A DNA stretch of 64,000 nt. Source: Aldehydirespirator sp965221605. GTDB lineage: Bacteria > Actinomycetota > Acidimicrobiia > Acidimicrobiales > Aldehydirespiratoraceae. Of the stretch, positions 8,613-17,513 are shown piece by piece. The notes under the pieces are model-generated. The model was not told the origin of the DNA and made no database searches. It was given only the letters and a program-made list of their open reading frames with translations. Numbering within the stretch: position 1 is the stretch's first letter; the number at the start of each line of letters is the position of its first letter. The stretch is taken from assembly GCA_965221605.1 (NCBI GenBank), contig CBDCSK010000013.1, positions 372,001 through 436,000 of the forward strand. Reading direction: 5' to 3'. The position numbers were made by a program, and so were the translations under genes.

Positions 8613-9773
8613 ATGCGAGAATCAGCGGGTGCAGGCTCTGGTAACCCCGCCGATTCACGGGGCTCGGCCTTGATCCTGAACCCCGGCCAGGGCCCCATCG
8701 AGAGCGACCACTACCTCCCGGTCACCGTTGAGACCAGCCGGTGGGGCTGGTGGCCGAACCGGGAATCCACCCCGGTGATGTCGATAGACGGCGGGACGGT
8801 CATCACCGTGGACACGCTGTCCCATGAGGGGATCCTCGAGGACCAGGGACGCGACCCGGTCGCCTTCTTCGGTGTCCGCGGCATCGACCGGGCCGGGGTC
8901 CTCCACGACGCCGTCGAGATGGCCCGGGATGTGCCCCACACCTTCGGAGTCGACGGCCCCCATGTGGTGACCGGACCGATCGAGGTCCGGGGCGCCGAGC
9001 CCGGCGACCTGCTCCAGGTGGACGTGCTGGGCTTCGCTCTGAGGGTCCCCTACGGGGTCACCTCCAACCGGCACGGGCTCGGCGCGCTGCCCGGCGAGAT
9101 GCCCGACGGGTCGGAGCCCCCGGACACGCTCACCGCCGGCACACCGCACGGCACGGTGTCGGTGTTCACCGAGGTGGAGGGCGATGCCGCCGCGGGTACA
9201 GCCGTGCTGCGCTACGGCACCGGCAGTGCGGTGCGCTACCCGATCGCGCCGTTCCTCGGGATGATGGGTGTTTCCCCCGACACCGGTGATCCCGTGCCGA
9301 CCAGGCCGCCGGGCCGCCACGGCGGCAACCTCGACATCAAGCACCTGGTTCAGGGATCCAGGCTCTATCTCCCGGTCCAGACGCCGGGCGCGGGCTTCGC
9401 GGTGGGCGACCCTCACTTCGCCCAGGGCAACGGCGAGGTGGCCCTGACCGCGCTGGAGGGCTCCCTGCGAGCGAACCTGCGGCTGGCGGTGCTGCAAGGC
9501 CCCGAGGCTCGGCGGGCCTGCGGCCTGATCCGGAACCCGTCCGGCGAGACCGACGACCACTGGGTGCTGGTAGGTCTGCACGCCGACCTCGACGAGGCCA
9601 TGCGGGAGGCGGTCCGGGAGGCCCTGCGCTTCTGCGAGAGCCGCCTCGACCTGCCCCGCCACGTCGCATACACCTATCTGAGCTGCGCCGCCGACTTCGA
9701 GGTGTCCCAGGTGGTGAACGACGTCAAGGGCGTCCACTGCCTCATAGCCAAGCGCGACTTCCCCGGCCTGTGA
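8613..9773 (+). CDS. Acetamidase/formamidase family protein
   Basis: 386 residues as drawn. The core shows family features: VTGPIEVRGAEPGDLLQVDVL, PIAPFLGMMGVSP, and GGNLDIKHLVQGSRLYLPV with VGDPHFAQGNGEVALTALE. These amidases release ammonia from formamide, acetamide or related short amides. The first about 19 residues are low quality; the true start may be TTG 8670, which gives a sequence starting at the family-like LILNPGQGPIESDHY. A TAGGCG box stands nine bases before ATG 8613. Ends opposite the MFS gene with a hairpin between. Confidence 0.85.
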   Translation: MRESAGAGSGNPADSRGSALILNPGQGPIESDHYLPVTVETSRWGWWPNRESTPVMSIDGGTVITVDTLSHEGILEDQGRDPVAFFGVRGIDRAGVLHDAVEMARDVPHTFGVDGPHVVTGPIEVRGAEPGDLLQVDVLGFALRVPYGVTSNRHGLGALPGEMPDGSEPPDTLTAGTPHGTVSVFTEVEGDAAAGTAVLRYGTGSAVRYPIAPFLGMMGVSPDTGDPVPTRPPGRHGGNLDIKHLVQGSRLYLPVQTPGAGFAVGDPHFAQGNGEVALTALEGSLRANLRLAVLQGPEARRACGLIRNPSGETDDHWVLVGLHADLDEAMREAVREALRFCESRLDLPRHVAYTYLSCAADFEVSQVVNDVKGVHCLIAKRDFPGL

Positions 9774-9775
9774 CC

Positions 9776-9822
9776 AAATCTGCAGAGTATTGCCGCTATA
9801 TGACAGGAAACTCTACAGATTT
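9776..9822. terminator. Hairpin between convergent genes, bidirectional terminator candidate
   Basis: AAATCTGCAGAGT (9776-9788) and ACTCTACAGATTT (9810-9822) are inverted repeats with one mismatch and a 21-base loop. The hairpin lies exactly between the stop codons of two convergent genes, with A-tracts and T-tracts on the outer flanks, as in bidirectional terminators. Confidence 0.5.
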
Positions 9823-9825
9823 CGG

Positions 9826-11043
9826 CTAGGGGGCTGATTTCGCCGGTCCTGGGGACGGGGCGTCGGGACCGGAGGCGGGCACGGTTCCCCGGATGCGCAG
9901 CCAGCCCGCCACCACCAGCGCCAGCACCGCCAAGCCGGCGGCCGGCCAGGTCACGCCGGCGCCGTACCGGTCGTACAGCAGGGCGGAGGGGAGCGCGGCG
10001 ATGGCGGCCCCGGCCACCTCGGCCGCGCCCATCAGGCCCAGTGCGGCCGCCTGGCGCTGCTCGGGAACGGCCCGGGCCACCACCGCGTGCGCCGCGGTGA
10101 AGCCGTAGCCGTCGGCGAAGCCCACCGCCACCATGGCGACCACGATCGGGACCACCCCGGGGATCACGCCGTAGGCCATCGTCAAGACGCTCACGATCAC
10201 GAGCCCGGCCATCGTCACCCGCACCGGTCCCACCCGGTCGGCCAGGCGGCCGGCCCGGGTCCCCACCAGCATGATCGGCAGCGCGACCATCGTGAAGGCG
10301 ACTCCGGTGGCCACTGCGCCGGCACCCCGGTCGGCGAACATCACCGGCAGTACCGCCTCCCAGGCGCCGATCATCATGAAGTAGCCGCCGACCATGATCA
10401 GCGCGCCCTGCAGGCGTCGCATGGTCAGCAGGTCGAACGACGTAGCCCGCCGGGAGACGTCGAGCAGGCCCCGGTCGGGGGGCAAGCGCATCGCCACCGG
10501 AACGAACAGCAGCATGGCCCCGGCGAAGACCGCGAAAGGCGCCCGTATCCCGCCGGCCCACACCAGCAGGGCGGTCAGCACGGGCCCGAAGATGAACCCC
10601 GTGGTCTCGGCCACCACCATCCGTCCGAGGTTCTCGCCGGCCCGGGCCGGATCGTGGACCGAGGCGGCCCGGCGAACCCCCGGGAGAATGAGCCCTCCCG
10701 CGAATCCGAGCACCGCCCTGCTCGCCACCCAGACTGCGAGACCCTCGGCGAAGACCATCATCAGCATGGCCGCCGCGCTGAGTCCGATCCCGGCGGTGGC
10801 CATCGTGCGGGCATGGCCCATGTCGGCCAGCCGGGCCAGCGTGACCTGCGACACGAACGCGGCCACGAATCCGCTGGCCACCATGACTCCGATGCCGGTG
10901 CCGCTGAAACCGAACTCGTCGCGCAACTCGCCGAGCACGGTGACGATCCCGCCAATGCCGCCCGCAGTCACCCCCATCAGCACCTGGAACGGCAGCAAGT
11001 CGCGGCCCAGAGGCCGAGCGCCGGCCGTCGCTCGACGCCTCAC
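9826..11043 (-). CDS. Major facilitator superfamily transporter
   Basis: 405 residues with about 12 hydrophobic segments. The loop between TM2 and TM3 carries a degenerate MFS motif A (SQVTLARLADMGHARTM), with a second copy around VGTRAGRLADRVGPVRV between TM8 and TM9. It probably exports or imports a small molecule by proton coupling; substrate not predictable. The GTG at 11043 is the annotated start; the first 15 residues (Arg/Ala rich) overlap one copy of a 54-base imperfect repeat, so a start slightly downstream is possible. Confidence 0.85.
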   Translation of the reverse strand: MRRRATAGARPLGRDLLPFQVLMGVTAGGIGGIVTVLGELRDEFGFSGTGIGVMVASGFVAAFVSQVTLARLADMGHARTMATAGIGLSAAAMLMMVFAEGLAVWVASRAVLGFAGGLILPGVRRAASVHDPARAGENLGRMVVAETTGFIFGPVLTALLVWAGGIRAPFAVFAGAMLLFVPVAMRLPPDRGLLDVSRRATSFDLLTMRRLQGALIMVGGYFMMIGAWEAVLPVMFADRGAGAVATGVAFTMVALPIMLVGTRAGRLADRVGPVRVTMAGLVIVSVLTMAYGVIPGVVPIVVAMVAVGFADGYGFTAAHAVVARAVPEQRQAAALGLMGAAEVAGAAIAALPSALLYDRYGAGVTWPAAGLAVLALVVAGWLRIRGTVPASGPDAPSPGPAKSAP

Positions 11044-11154
11044 AGCATCGTCGGTCGGCCGGCCGCCTCACAAGCAGTGCCGAGTGCCGCGAGCGACTTG
11101 GTCGCTCGACGCTTCACGGCACTTTCAGATGGGCGGACGCCCCGCGAGCAGTGC
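11027..11154. repeat. 54-base imperfect direct repeat
   Basis: Bases 11027-11080 and 11101-11154 align without gaps at an offset of 74. Both begin GTCGCTCGACGC and both end GAGCAGTGC or AAGCAGTGC; the centre is more diverged. The first copy covers the start of the MFS gene, the second lies in the adjoining intergenic region. It looks like an old local duplication at the edge of the restriction-modification island. Confidence 0.5.
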
Positions 11155-11547
11155 AGCAAACGATGCCGGGTCGACTCTTCCCGAGCCGCCTCAGCATCGA
11201 TCGTCGCCAAAGGCAAGCCACCTCGATCAAACTTCGGCCGGTGGCCTGCTTCGCCCACACCGCCACCGTACCCGCGCCCGACTCCGAGCAAACCTCACGA
11301 GAGGCCAATAGCAAGTCAGATCCCGAGGTACCGGTCCCCGTCGGGGACCACCACTTGACACGGTCTCGCGCCTACAGTCGAGTCGTGACCCGAGCGGCCC
11401 AGAAAGCGCTGTTCCGGGGGCCCAAAGTGGATCAACGCGTTCTCTGCCATGCTTGAGAGAGAGCGCTGAAGATGACTTTCCTTGTCGCACCCTCTATGTA
11501 CTGTGGTTCCATCCCGCGAAACGACATCACAACTACATGGAGGGGCC
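11044..11547. other. Gene-free interval before the restriction-modification genes
   Basis: Apart from the second copy of the direct repeat, I see no supported gene here. Short frames on both strands lack recognisable domains and have untypical composition. A TTGACA hexamer occurs near 11355 but has no well-spaced -10 partner. The interval is less GC-rich than its left flank and probably contains the promoter of the methyltransferase gene and the boundary of the transferred segment. Confidence 0.5.
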
Positions 11548-12606
11548 GTGCCACGACCTGAGGACAACAAGCAGATACCGATGAGCTTCTTCCCTGCCGC
11601 TCGCCGACGACGGCCCGCTACTCCGTCACACCCCGACCCGATTGTGGGTCGCATGAGTGGTCGATTCGAAGACACGTCGGTACCCCCAGGCTCGGAGGTC
11701 TACTGCGGCGATGCATTCGATCTGATCGAGAAGCTCCCTGAGTCGTCCGTGGACTTGATCGTGACGAGCCCGCCGTATTGGTGCCAACGCGTGTACGAGG
11801 GGCAGGAGGATCACAACTGGGCGGTTCAGGATGCGTGGCGTCGCGAGGGCGAGTCGGTCGATGTTGCTCCGCCGTACGACTGGTATCGAGCGAACGGCGG
11901 CATGCTGGGCCTTGAACCGACGCCCGACTGGTACGTGGCCCATCTGGCTGAGTGGTTCGACCGAGCACGCCCTGTTCTGAAACCCGACGGAAACGTCTGG
12001 ATCAACATCGGTGACACGTACTTCGCGCGTTGGGCAAGCATCCGCCCTGAGGGGCGGCAAGGTCTCGGCAACACACGCCGGGTCAGACGGCGAACGCCGA
12101 TGGGGGACTACCGGCAGGAGAAGCAGCTGCTGATGGTGCCGGCACGATTCGCGATTTCGATGCAGGGCCGTCGCTGGATTCTGCGGAACGACCTCATCTG
12201 GTCGAAGCCCAACGTTCCACCCCGTCCTGAGAAGGATCGCCTTCGGCTGACCCACGAGCACCTGTTCCACTTCGTCCACCGGCCGAGGGAGGGCCGAGCC
12301 TCCTACTTCTACGACCTCGACGAGGCCGAACCCGGGTGTCGGGACGTGGTGACCGTCAACGCTCGCTCGGGTGCACACGGGCACTCAGCGACGTTCCCGC
12401 CAGACCTGATTCGGCCTCGCATCCTGTCGTCATCGCCGGTTGGCGGTGTGGTCCTTGATCCGTTCTGCGGCACCGGACGTGCGCTCACGATGGCGGCCGA
12501 GAATGGGCGCACCGCGATCGGCTTCGAGATGGCCGAATCGTTCGCAGAAGTTGCTGCGCAGGTTCTGGCGACCGCGATCAGCGCTCGACCTGATGCCTCC
12601 CCGTAG
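11548..12606 (+). CDS. Type II DNA methyltransferase, beta-class (N4-cytosine or N6-adenine)
   Basis: 352 residues from GTG 11548, chosen because GGAGGGG lies just upstream. The catalytic motif TSPPYW is at 73-78, HSATFPPDLI at 279-288 and the SAM-binding DPFCGTG at 304-310. Catalytic motif before SAM motif is the beta-class order, and S-P-P-Y/W is common in N4-cytosine enzymes. It would protect the host against the endonuclease encoded next to it, whose start overlaps this stop by 14 bases. GC content is visibly lower than in flanking genes, suggesting horizontal acquisition. Confidence 0.9.
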   Translation: MPRPEDNKQIPMSFFPAARRRRPATPSHPDPIVGRMSGRFEDTSVPPGSEVYCGDAFDLIEKLPESSVDLIVTSPPYWCQRVYEGQEDHNWAVQDAWRREGESVDVAPPYDWYRANGGMLGLEPTPDWYVAHLAEWFDRARPVLKPDGNVWINIGDTYFARWASIRPEGRQGLGNTRRVRRRTPMGDYRQEKQLLMVPARFAISMQGRRWILRNDLIWSKPNVPPRPEKDRLRLTHEHLFHFVHRPREGRASYFYDLDEAEPGCRDVVTVNARSGAHGHSATFPPDLIRPRILSSSPVGGVVLDPFCGTGRALTMAAENGRTAIGFEMAESFAEVAAQVLATAISARPDASP

Positions 12607-13759
12607 CTCGCGTCTGCCGAACCACTACGTGGGAGAGTGGTTCGGGCAGCGCATCTACCCCGAAGTGCAACTCGGCGAGGCGTCGCTGGAGGCAATGCGG
12701 ACTCAGTCATGTCCTTTCCTGACCGACGCAGTCGGTGAAGTTCAGGATTGCATCAAGGCAACCCATTCCCAGGGCGTGTGCACGATCACCAGCAAAGACG
12801 CGCGGCGGTACGGCGTGGATGATGGCTCGATCGACTGGCTGGTATGCCCGTATCGCACACTCGACCACAGGTTGCTCAACAAGGTGGCGCATCATCTGTT
12901 CGATGTCGCCGCCGATGCGCTGATCGTCGCCGCTGTGACACTCGACGACCCGGCGACGCGGTCGCGCATCCGAGACGCGCTCGATACGAGCGCACCGGTT
13001 TTCGTCTACTTCCGTGCTCGCCTCGGTGGGGAGATCTCGTTGAGCCCGACCGACCGGTCGCCGGAGTTCTCGTTCGACATCACGATGGTTGAACTGCTGC
13101 CGGGGTCGGACGATCCCGAGATCGGTCGGTACGCCATTGTGGAAGTGCAGACGATGGAGTTCCACGGGTCGTACGGACAGGCAACAACGGCGCTGCGAAA
13201 CGCGCTCGATCTGCATCCATCGAACTTCGCCGATCAGGTCGGTGAGAACCCTGAGTGGGCGGGGAGGGCAATCCAGGGGCCGAGCATCGCCGACACGTTC
13301 AAGCGAACCTTCTACCAGATGATCTTCAAGTTCCAGTTGGGCCTGCACGCGAGCTGCGCAGGAACCGTGTTGGCGCTTCCGCGAGCGGTGTGGAACTCCT
13401 GGCAGCCCCATCTCGGTGGACCGGAGTTGCAGATTGATCCTCGTGATCCGACACTCCGATCGTTGTCTCGACCGGAGGGCGTCCGGCTCACCGAGGAAGC
13501 GACGGCCTGGATTCTCGTGTTCGATACCGATCAGACCGCAGGCATCTCGCCCAACCCGCTGGTCATCGACATGGTGATCGAGACGGACACGCCGACACTG
13601 CTGCACCACGCGTTCGATGTCGCGCCAGAGGCTGCCTTTGGAGGCGGCGCGACCGAGCGCCTGTACGCGGACATATGCCGCAAGATGCTCGGCTTGTGGC
13701 CCGAACTGCGACGAGCTGTGGCAGCGGACGACGTAGCGCCTTCGCAACACGAGTCCTAA
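12593..13759 (+). CDS. NotI-like type II restriction endonuclease
   Basis: 388 residues from ATG 12593 (NotI has 383). Recalled NotI features appear in order: EWFGQRIYPEV, SCPFLT, GVCTIT, DWLVCP, LGGEISLSPTDRSPEFSFD, VEVQTMEFHGSYG and FKRTFYQM. Four cysteines (40, 53, 63, 85) match the iron-binding Cys4 site known in NotI. The nuclease core D-x(n)-E-x-Q is Asp162, Glu184, Gln186, the NotI variant of PD-(D/E)XK. Expected to cut an 8-base GC-rich site such as GCGGCCGC, though specificity may differ. Paired with the overlapping upstream methyltransferase. Confidence 0.9.
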   Translation: MPPRSSRLPNHYVGEWFGQRIYPEVQLGEASLEAMRTQSCPFLTDAVGEVQDCIKATHSQGVCTITSKDARRYGVDDGSIDWLVCPYRTLDHRLLNKVAHHLFDVAADALIVAAVTLDDPATRSRIRDALDTSAPVFVYFRARLGGEISLSPTDRSPEFSFDITMVELLPGSDDPEIGRYAIVEVQTMEFHGSYGQATTALRNALDLHPSNFADQVGENPEWAGRAIQGPSIADTFKRTFYQMIFKFQLGLHASCAGTVLALPRAVWNSWQPHLGGPELQIDPRDPTLRSLSRPEGVRLTEEATAWILVFDTDQTAGISPNPLVIDMVIETDTPTLLHHAFDVAPEAAFGGGATERLYADICRKMLGLWPELRRAVAADDVAPSQHES

Positions 13760-13789
13760 CTGCACCGATTGCCCGGACCGTCATGAAGG

Positions 13790-14095
13790 TCAGACCTCTT
13801 TGAGCAGCAGGTCGCTGGTCTGGCCCGAGACGAACAGCTCGCTGCCCGCCTTGAGGATCTCCCGGTAGCCGTCCTCGGTGGGCAGCCTCTCCAGGAACTC
13901 GTCGAGGATCCCCAGGTCGGGGGCGTCGATCATCCAGTACACCTTGCCGTAGGAGCCGTAGGACTCCATCCACGACGTGACCGTCACCCGGTCGGGGTCG
14001 GCCGCGGCCATGTAGCCGGTGTACCGCTGGATCCACTCCCGCACCCGGGCCACATCGCTGGAATCCACCTGGGCCTTCCGGACCATCCTCACCAT
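13790..14095 (-). CDS. Small conserved-looking protein, possible dimeric alpha/beta-barrel
   Basis: 101 residues, last gene of a six-gene minus-strand operon, 7 bases behind the DUF1989 gene. The sequence (VRKAQVDSSDVARVREW, then VTVTSWMESYGSYGKVYWMIDAPDLGILDEFLERL) alternates strands and helices like ferredoxin-fold monooxygenase or NIPSNAP-type proteins, but I see no catalytic signature. Its operon position suggests an accessory role in Rieske-linked catabolism. No function assigned. Confidence 0.6.
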   Translation of the reverse strand: MVRMVRKAQVDSSDVARVREWIQRYTGYMAAADPDRVTVTSWMESYGSYGKVYWMIDAPDLGILDEFLERLPTEDGYREILKAGSELFVSGQTSDLLLKEV

Positions 14096-14102
14096 CTCGA
14101 AG

Positions 14103-14741
14103 TCACTTCCCTTCCCGTACTTCCAAGCCGATCCGCTTGGGCTCGCCCCCGTTGGACGCCGAAGTCTCGCTGGGGCAGGCCGACACCGCGGCCAGCACGT
14201 CGATCTCGGCTCTCAGGTCTATGTAGTCGCCGGCCTGGGCCGGCGACTCCCGGAACACCAGGGTGTGCTCATCCACCACATCGGTGTACATGAAGACATT
14301 GAACACGTCCGGGACCAGGTCGGGGTCCACACCCCAGGGCTGGACCGCCTCCTCGAGGTTGCCCTGGCACGTCCGGTGCCCCGAGTCGATCCCGTCCCGG
14401 ACGGCGTACACGCCGGCCGAGCAGCGTCCCCCGTTCCAGGCGAAATGGACCCCCACCGGGTCGTCGATCACGGTCAGCATGGGCCGCTCGTAGGGAGGGC
14501 GCGACCACAGGGTGGTGATGCGCCGCATCGTCCCGGTCCCGGCCAGCATGTTCAGGGCGACGGTCTGCCCGGCGTGGTAGCCCTCGCGGGGATTGTCGAG
14601 CGCCAGGAACGTGGAGTCGGCCACCTGCGGTCCGTCCAGCGCGATGATCCGCAGCACCTGGCCGGCCCGTACCTCCACGGCCCGGCCCTCGCAGCGGGGC
14701 ACGACCACCTCTTCGAGTATCACGCGGTCGGTAGAGGTCAT
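14103..14741 (-). CDS. Urea carboxylase-associated family protein (DUF1989)
   Basis: 212 residues. Typical family segments: VEVRAGQVLRIIALDGPQVADS, RRITTLWSRPPYERPMLTVIDD and CSAGVYAVRDGI, then VFNVFMYTDV. These proteins are usually encoded beside urea carboxylase or guanidine/amine catabolic genes, and some are aminomethyltransferase-like in the associated literature; exact chemistry is unsettled. Here it sits behind a Rieske oxygenase pair, so it may act on an amine-bearing product. ATG 14741 lies 34 bases after the upstream gene. Confidence 0.85.
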   Translation of the reverse strand: MTSTDRVILEEVVVPRCEGRAVEVRAGQVLRIIALDGPQVADSTFLALDNPREGYHAGQTVALNMLAGTGTMRRITTLWSRPPYERPMLTVIDDPVGVHFAWNGGRCSAGVYAVRDGIDSGHRTCQGNLEEAVQPWGVDPDLVPDVFNVFMYTDVVDEHTLVFRESPAQAGDYIDLRAEIDVLAAVSACPSETSASNGGEPKRIGLEVREGK

Positions 14742-14775
14742 GCAGCCGCCTCGCCGGCAGCACCGGCGGGATTGT

Positions 14776-16098
14776 TCATGCGGCCACTTCGCAGGTGACC
14801 TCGCCCGCCGCGGCCGTTGTGAGCTTCACATCCGACGACATCAGGTCTAGCCAGGTCCGCAGGTAGCCCCTCATCGGACCCTCGTAGGTGACCGGCGCCC
14901 TGACCACGCCGTCGGCAGCGACCTGCTCGGCCTCATGCCCGAGCCCCTTGCTCATGTCCACCCATTCCACCTCGGCGATGGCCAAACCCTCCTGGCAGCG
15001 CTCGAAGAGCTCCAGATCGTCTGGATTCCCGAGACTGGGGAAGTCCTCCGCGATCCGCATCCGCAGCACGTTCACCTCGTCGGGAGCGCCTTCCGCGGCC
15101 ACCATCCAAGTGTGGAGCCGGGTCTCCGCGACGGTGACCGGGTCGACCGTCTCGAAGTGATTGCCCTTGATGAGCAGGTTGGGGAAGATCGACAGGTTGA
15201 TCATCGAGCCCGGCGCCATCTCCAGAACGTCGGCGGCGCGGTCGCCGCAGGCCTGCTCGATCTTCTCGGCGTACCACTCCCGCCCCGGCACCGGCCGCTG
15301 CGTCTCCCAGAAGGACTGGTGCAGCCCGGGCCTCTGGTCGACGAACATGTGACCGTTGCCCAGGTCGGAGCCGTACATGCCGGTGTCGTCGGGGCTGGCC
15401 TTGAACTGCGACAGCGACCGGGCACCGCCGTGCTGGCGCTCGTTGAGCAGCACGAAGCTGCGGTGAGCGAACGTGGGATGCAGCCCGTCGCCGGCGTTGT
15501 CCCAGGCCAGCTTCCAGTTGCCCCTGTAGATCATGCGCTGGCAGTTGCGCACGTCGATGCGCCCCGACGGGGAGCGGTCCACGAACCCGTCAATCAGCGG
15601 CCCGGCCGGACCCAGCCACTCAGCCAGACTGGGCGCTTCGAGGTTGAGCGTGCCGAAGATCAGACCCCGGTAGGTCCCGAGCCTCGGTACTTGGGCCAAG
15701 CCGTGGCCGGCCTCGTGGAAGTCGGCCGGGTAGCCCTCGGGGTAGGGCACGTTGACCAGGTCGCCCCGGTTGGAGTAGGTCCAGCCGTGGTAGGAGCACT
15801 GGAAGCGCCGGGCCGAGCCGCAGTCGGCCTGGCACACGATCGAAGCCCGGTGAGCGCACCGGTTGAACAGGGCGTGCAGGCCACCGTCTGAGTCGCGGGT
15901 GATGATCAGGGGGCGCAGCCCCATGCGCGACGCCAGGAAGTCGTTGGGGTTGGGCACCTGGCTCTCGTGGGCCAGGTAGACCCACGCCCCGCCGAACACC
16001 TTGGACATCTCGTCGTTGAAGACATGGGCGTCGGTGTAGATGGAGCGATGAACCCGGTGGGGCTGGACCAGGGCGTCGAGATCGTCGGTCACGGTCAT
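14776..16098 (-). CDS. Aromatic-ring-hydroxylating dioxygenase, Rieske alpha subunit
   Basis: 440 residues starting at ATG 16098, preceded by GAGG; upstream extension in this frame is noise. The Rieske [2Fe-2S] site is C-A-H-R ... C-S-Y-H-G-W (NRCAHRAS then QCSYHGWTY). The mononuclear iron motif follows as GDGLHPTFAHRSF. The large C-terminal catalytic domain is complete. With the adjacent beta subunit (16113-16676) it should form an alpha-beta hydroxylating oxygenase; electron-transfer partners are not encoded in this operon. Substrate unknown. Confidence 0.92.
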   Translation of the reverse strand: MTVTDDLDALVQPHRVHRSIYTDAHVFNDEMSKVFGGAWVYLAHESQVPNPNDFLASRMGLRPLIITRDSDGGLHALFNRCAHRASIVCQADCGSARRFQCSYHGWTYSNRGDLVNVPYPEGYPADFHEAGHGLAQVPRLGTYRGLIFGTLNLEAPSLAEWLGPAGPLIDGFVDRSPSGRIDVRNCQRMIYRGNWKLAWDNAGDGLHPTFAHRSFVLLNERQHGGARSLSQFKASPDDTGMYGSDLGNGHMFVDQRPGLHQSFWETQRPVPGREWYAEKIEQACGDRAADVLEMAPGSMINLSIFPNLLIKGNHFETVDPVTVAETRLHTWMVAAEGAPDEVNVLRMRIAEDFPSLGNPDDLELFERCQEGLAIAEVEWVDMSKGLGHEAEQVAADGVVRAPVTYEGPMRGYLRTWLDLMSSDVKLTTAAAGEVTCEVAA

Positions 16099-16112
16099 GT
16101 CGGCCTCTGCAT

Positions 16113-16676
16113 CTATAGCACGAATGAGAACTTGCGGACGTCGCCGCGGCTGTCCACCAGCCGCACGATCTTGAACCTGATCGACCACTCCTCGCCCAGC
16201 GAGGCGAACACGTAGTCGTTGCGGCTGGCGAACGGGGTCAACCGGTTCTTGCGATGCTCCCAGACCACCGTCGAGCACCGGGCCAGCGTGTCGCCGTCGT
16301 CCAGCGGCCAGGCCTCGGTGTTGGAGACGATCCGGCAGGTACGCGACGGCGGCTCCTGGGCGTGGGCCCACCCGGTCTCCAGCAGCCCGATGCGATCCTC
16401 CATGCGGCGGTGGTCGTCGAGCAGGTAGGACACCTGGGCCCGGGGGTCGCCGTCGGGATCGAGCGGGATCCAGTAGACGCAGTCGTCGGTGAACCGCGCC
16501 AGCCAGTCGCGGTAGCGGCGGTCGTCCAGCAGTCGGGCCTCGTGGTGGAGGGCCTGCTCGACGGCCGGGCGCAGTTCGGGGTGGCCCGGCCCGGGATCGG
16601 GTTGCTCGGGCGACAGCAGATCCACCAGCCGCTGATACAGGCGATCGTCCACCGGTGACGCCGCCTGAGGGCCCAT
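16113..16676 (-). CDS. Aromatic-ring-hydroxylating dioxygenase beta subunit
   Basis: 187 residues with the SnoaL/NTF2-like fold of dioxygenase small subunits: EQALHHEARLLDDRRYRDWLARFTDDCVYWIPL, SRTCRIVSNTEAW and RNDYVFASLGEEWSIRFKIVRLVD. The subunit is structural and helps set substrate specificity. It is the only beta subunit in the window, immediately upstream of one of four alpha subunits (14 bases), so it most likely pairs with that one. Five bases separate it from the aldolase gene. Confidence 0.92.
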   Translation of the reverse strand: MGPQAASPVDDRLYQRLVDLLSPEQPDPGPGHPELRPAVEQALHHEARLLDDRRYRDWLARFTDDCVYWIPLDPDGDPRAQVSYLLDDHRRMEDRIGLLETGWAHAQEPPSRTCRIVSNTEAWPLDDGDTLARCSTVVWEHRKNRLTPFASRNDYVFASLGEEWSIRFKIVRLVDSRGDVRKFSFVL

Positions 16677-16681
16677 CAGCC

Positions 16682-17488
16682 CTACTCCTCACCCTCTCCG
16701 GTGTGGCCGGCGCCGTGGACGGCCTCCAGCAGGCGGCCGACCAGCGCGGCCGGGTCGTCGGAGCCCCAGACGTTGCGTCCGAAGGCCACGCCCGCACCGC
16801 CGGCCTCAACCACGCCACGGGCCAGCGCGACCACCTGGTCCTCGTCGTCGACCTTGGGGCCGCCGAGGGCCACGACCGGCGCCGGGCAGGCCTCGGCCAC
16901 CGCCGCGAACTCCTCGACGGGGCCGGGACACATGGTCTTGACGATGTCGGCGCCGAGCTCGACGGCCAGCCGGGCGCCGCGACCCACGTTCTCGGCGGTC
17001 CAGGGCACCGTCCGGGGCCAGCCGCCGGGAATCGACTCGGCCATCACCGGCAGACCGAGCAACTCGCACTCGCCGGCGAGCTTCGCGAGGCGTTGAAGTG
17101 AGTGCTGCTCGTCGGGCGTGCCCGGGAACACCATGATCACCACCGCGTCGGCGCCGAGAACCATGGCCTGCTCGGCCGAGTACAGCAAGGATGTCGTGTC
17201 GGCCGCGGGAGGGTCGCCCAGATCCGAGATCCCGCCGTCGACGCGCAGTACCAGTCCCGCGCCGGCGAAGTCCTCGGGTCGGGCCCGGGCCAGCTGCCAG
17301 GTGGCGAGCACCGCGTCGGGTCCGCCCCTCGCGATCGAGGCCGCGGCCTCCGGCGCCACTCCCATTCCCATGTAGGCGGGATGGTCCATGGCCACGAACA
17401 CGGCCCGGCCGTCGGCGCGGAAGATGTGGCGGAACCGCCGGCGCTTGCCGGCGGACACGGCCGAGAGCGGAGCGCTCGTGCTGTTCAT
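16682..17488 (-). CDS. Class I aldolase, DhnA/LsrF family
   Basis: 268 residues from ATG 17488. A (beta/alpha)8-barrel of the class I fructose-bisphosphate aldolase/LsrF group: VFVAMDHPAYMG, VLRVDGGISDLG, VIMVFPGTPDEQ, and the Schiff-base lysine in LGADIVKTMCPGP, followed by VVALGGPKVDDEDQV and the phosphate-binding GGAGVAFGRNVWGSDDP. It probably cleaves or condenses an oxo-acid or sugar phosphate. Placed between Rieske genes, it may split a ring-cleavage product. The start could extend upstream to the preceding Rieske stop, but sequence there is untypical. Confidence 0.85.
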   Translation of the reverse strand: MNSTSAPLSAVSAGKRRRFRHIFRADGRAVFVAMDHPAYMGMGVAPEAAASIARGGPDAVLATWQLARARPEDFAGAGLVLRVDGGISDLGDPPAADTTSLLYSAEQAMVLGADAVVIMVFPGTPDEQHSLQRLAKLAGECELLGLPVMAESIPGGWPRTVPWTAENVGRGARLAVELGADIVKTMCPGPVEEFAAVAEACPAPVVALGGPKVDDEDQVVALARGVVEAGGAGVAFGRNVWGSDDPAALVGRLLEAVHGAGHTGEGEE

Positions 17489-17513
17489 GGGTCGATCGGT
17501 CCGTTTCTCTGGG

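Noticed and set aside
11355..11378. TTGACA promoter in the gene-free interval
   Set aside because: The only TA-rich partner (TACAGT) is just 12 bases away, too close for a standard promoter.
11151..11490. Open frames of 87-101 codons in the interval before the methyltransferase
   Set aside because: No recognisable motifs, atypical composition and overlap with the duplicated non-coding sequence.
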